64,000 bases of DNA, taken from assembly GCA_033297075.1 (NCBI GenBank), contig MU858122.1, positions 99,238-163,237 of the forward strand, read 5' to 3'. The notes beneath the pieces are model-generated. The model ran no database searches and had not been told where the DNA came from. It saw nothing but the letters and a program-made list of their open reading frames with translations. This DNA is from Rhypophila decipiens. Lineage: Eukaryota > Ascomycota > Sordariomycetes > Sordariales > Naviculisporaceae. The translations under genes were made by a program, and so were the position numbers. Below, piece after piece: positions 63,113 through 64,000 of the stretch. Every line of letters starts with the position of its first letter. Position 1 is the first letter of the stretch.

Positions 63113-63875
63113 TATTTCTTCTTTCTTTTTCTGTCTCTCACTGTCGCATTCATTTTCTTCTCATTTGATTGATAAGACTTTTCTTAGCCTTGTCATTGGC
63201 GATGTTTTCACCCTTAGCTGTACGTTCTTCGTCTTGGTTGGCTTCCTGAAAGGAGACCACTGACTTGGCAGGGCACGATTTGGAATCCATATGCGACCTT
63301 GCGTGGCCAAGAAAATAGTAGGGCGGCGCAGGTGTTCATTGTAACACCAAGGTCTTGTACTTACATTAGGGTTTATTATTATACACGACAGTCCAGCCCG
63401 CCCTTGCAAGAAACGTACTACGTACTAATGCACCATGTAGAGCTAATCTAGTTCAAGATCGTGACGCCTAGGATCCGTGACTAATCATCACGCTTTGATC
63501 GAAGAGACAACCGACAAACGGTACCAATGCATGTCGATTTAATGACCGTTGTCAGGTGCTTACAAGAGTCGAAGCATGTTCTTGCCTTGGTGATCTTAGT
63601 AGGCTCTCAATTCGTGAGTTGCAAACGAGTATCAGCATGCATCCGCGCCTAGGCCAAGACGTTTCCATCTTTATGTCCACCGCACTCATTGGAAGCCCAT
63701 TTTCATACGACGCCGGAATAGACAACAGCGGAATACAACAGTTCGGTTACTCCAAGGGCAAAGGAATAAAAGGACGGTCATCTACCTGCCAACCCCTGAA
63801 TTTCCCATTACCGCGGCACAAACAACCATGTAATGCAACACAAAGGGTCCTTACTGTCATTTGACTTCCTCGTGG

Positions 63876-63898
63876 GGGAGGGGGGGGGGGGGGGGGGG
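63876..63898 (+). repeat. Poly-G tract (G5-A-G17)
   Basis: Seventeen uninterrupted G after GGGGGA. Such tracts are rare in fungal nuclear DNA, prone to length error and able to form a G-quadruplex. Confidence 0.85.
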
Positions 63899-64000
63899 CT
63901 GTGTTAAAAAACAAATTTGACGCAAAACCCCAACAAAGCAAAAATTTGGTCATACAAGTACGGACCTAGTAACAACCATTTCATACAAGGGAACACAAAA

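Larger units (their letters stand above)
62879..64000. other. 3' flank to window end, no gene seen
   Basis: The region contains a long CT microsatellite, a 17-base G tract and scattered short frames. None of the frames is supported. Confidence 0.45.

Noticed and set aside
62963..63263. Open frames rich in Ser-Leu repeats
   Set aside because: They are produced by the CT microsatellite and have no non-repetitive core.

Overview
The window looks like nuclear DNA of a filamentous ascomycete, most likely a Sordariomycete-type Pezizomycotina. Genes are sparse and carry short introns (about 43-130 bp, one of 259 bp) with GT donors, CTAAC-like branch points and AG acceptors. Products include a BBC1/MTI1 actin-patch SH3 protein, F-box and RING proteins of fungal type, and a Tc1/mariner element with TA target sites. 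Long stretches hold broken gene fragments, and some islands are rich in TA and CTAG, as repeat-induced point mutation (RIP) leaves them. Nothing bacterial is present.

Left part (0.4-14.5 kb): four sugar-metabolism genes look like a four-carbon sugar or polyol catabolic cluster. They are a 3-hydroxyisobutyrate/L-threonate-type dehydrogenase (395-1726), an RpiB-type isomerase (3149-3723, minus), a fused dihydroxyacetone-kinase-family kinase (4935-6743) and a divergent triosephosphate-isomerase-like protein (13646-14482). The kinase + TIM-like + RpiB-like set is the same as that used for erythritol/erythrulose catabolism (EYK1/EYI1/EYI2 in Yarrowia; EryH/EryI in Brucella). The predicted flow is tetrulose, then tetrulose phosphate, then epimer/isomer, then D-erythrose-4-phosphate into the pentose phosphate pathway. 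A three-exon gene of unknown function (7174-8396) and a graveyard of gene scraps (about 9.1-13.5 kb) lie between kinase and TIM.

Middle part (14.5-51 kb) is gene-poor accessory DNA. It holds a decayed Tc1-like transposon (17374-18753) inside an open frame, two look-alike promoter modules without a clear gene (19.2 and 21.4 kb), and a HET-type C-terminal relic (about 22.9 kb). It also holds an intact F-box/zinc protein (25043-26824), several arrays of about 21-22 bp repeats (24.9-31.1 kb), a SEN1-helicase fragment (33.4 kb), and a family of RING-like genes on the minus strand (36.4-42.6 kb). Two of these RING genes are broken by single-base shifts. Small conserved-looking proteins follow at 45.0, 47.6 and 49.4 kb.

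Right part (51.7-63 kb) is more ordinary: BBC1 (51773-55386), two long disordered basic proteins on the minus strand (56469-57711 and 58765-60216), and a ubiquitin-like-domain fusion protein (61295-62878). Ubiquitin-related genes (F-box, RING family, ubiquitin-like fusion) recur across the accessory half of the window. All intron boundaries were read by eye from splice signals and reading frame, so they are models without transcript support.
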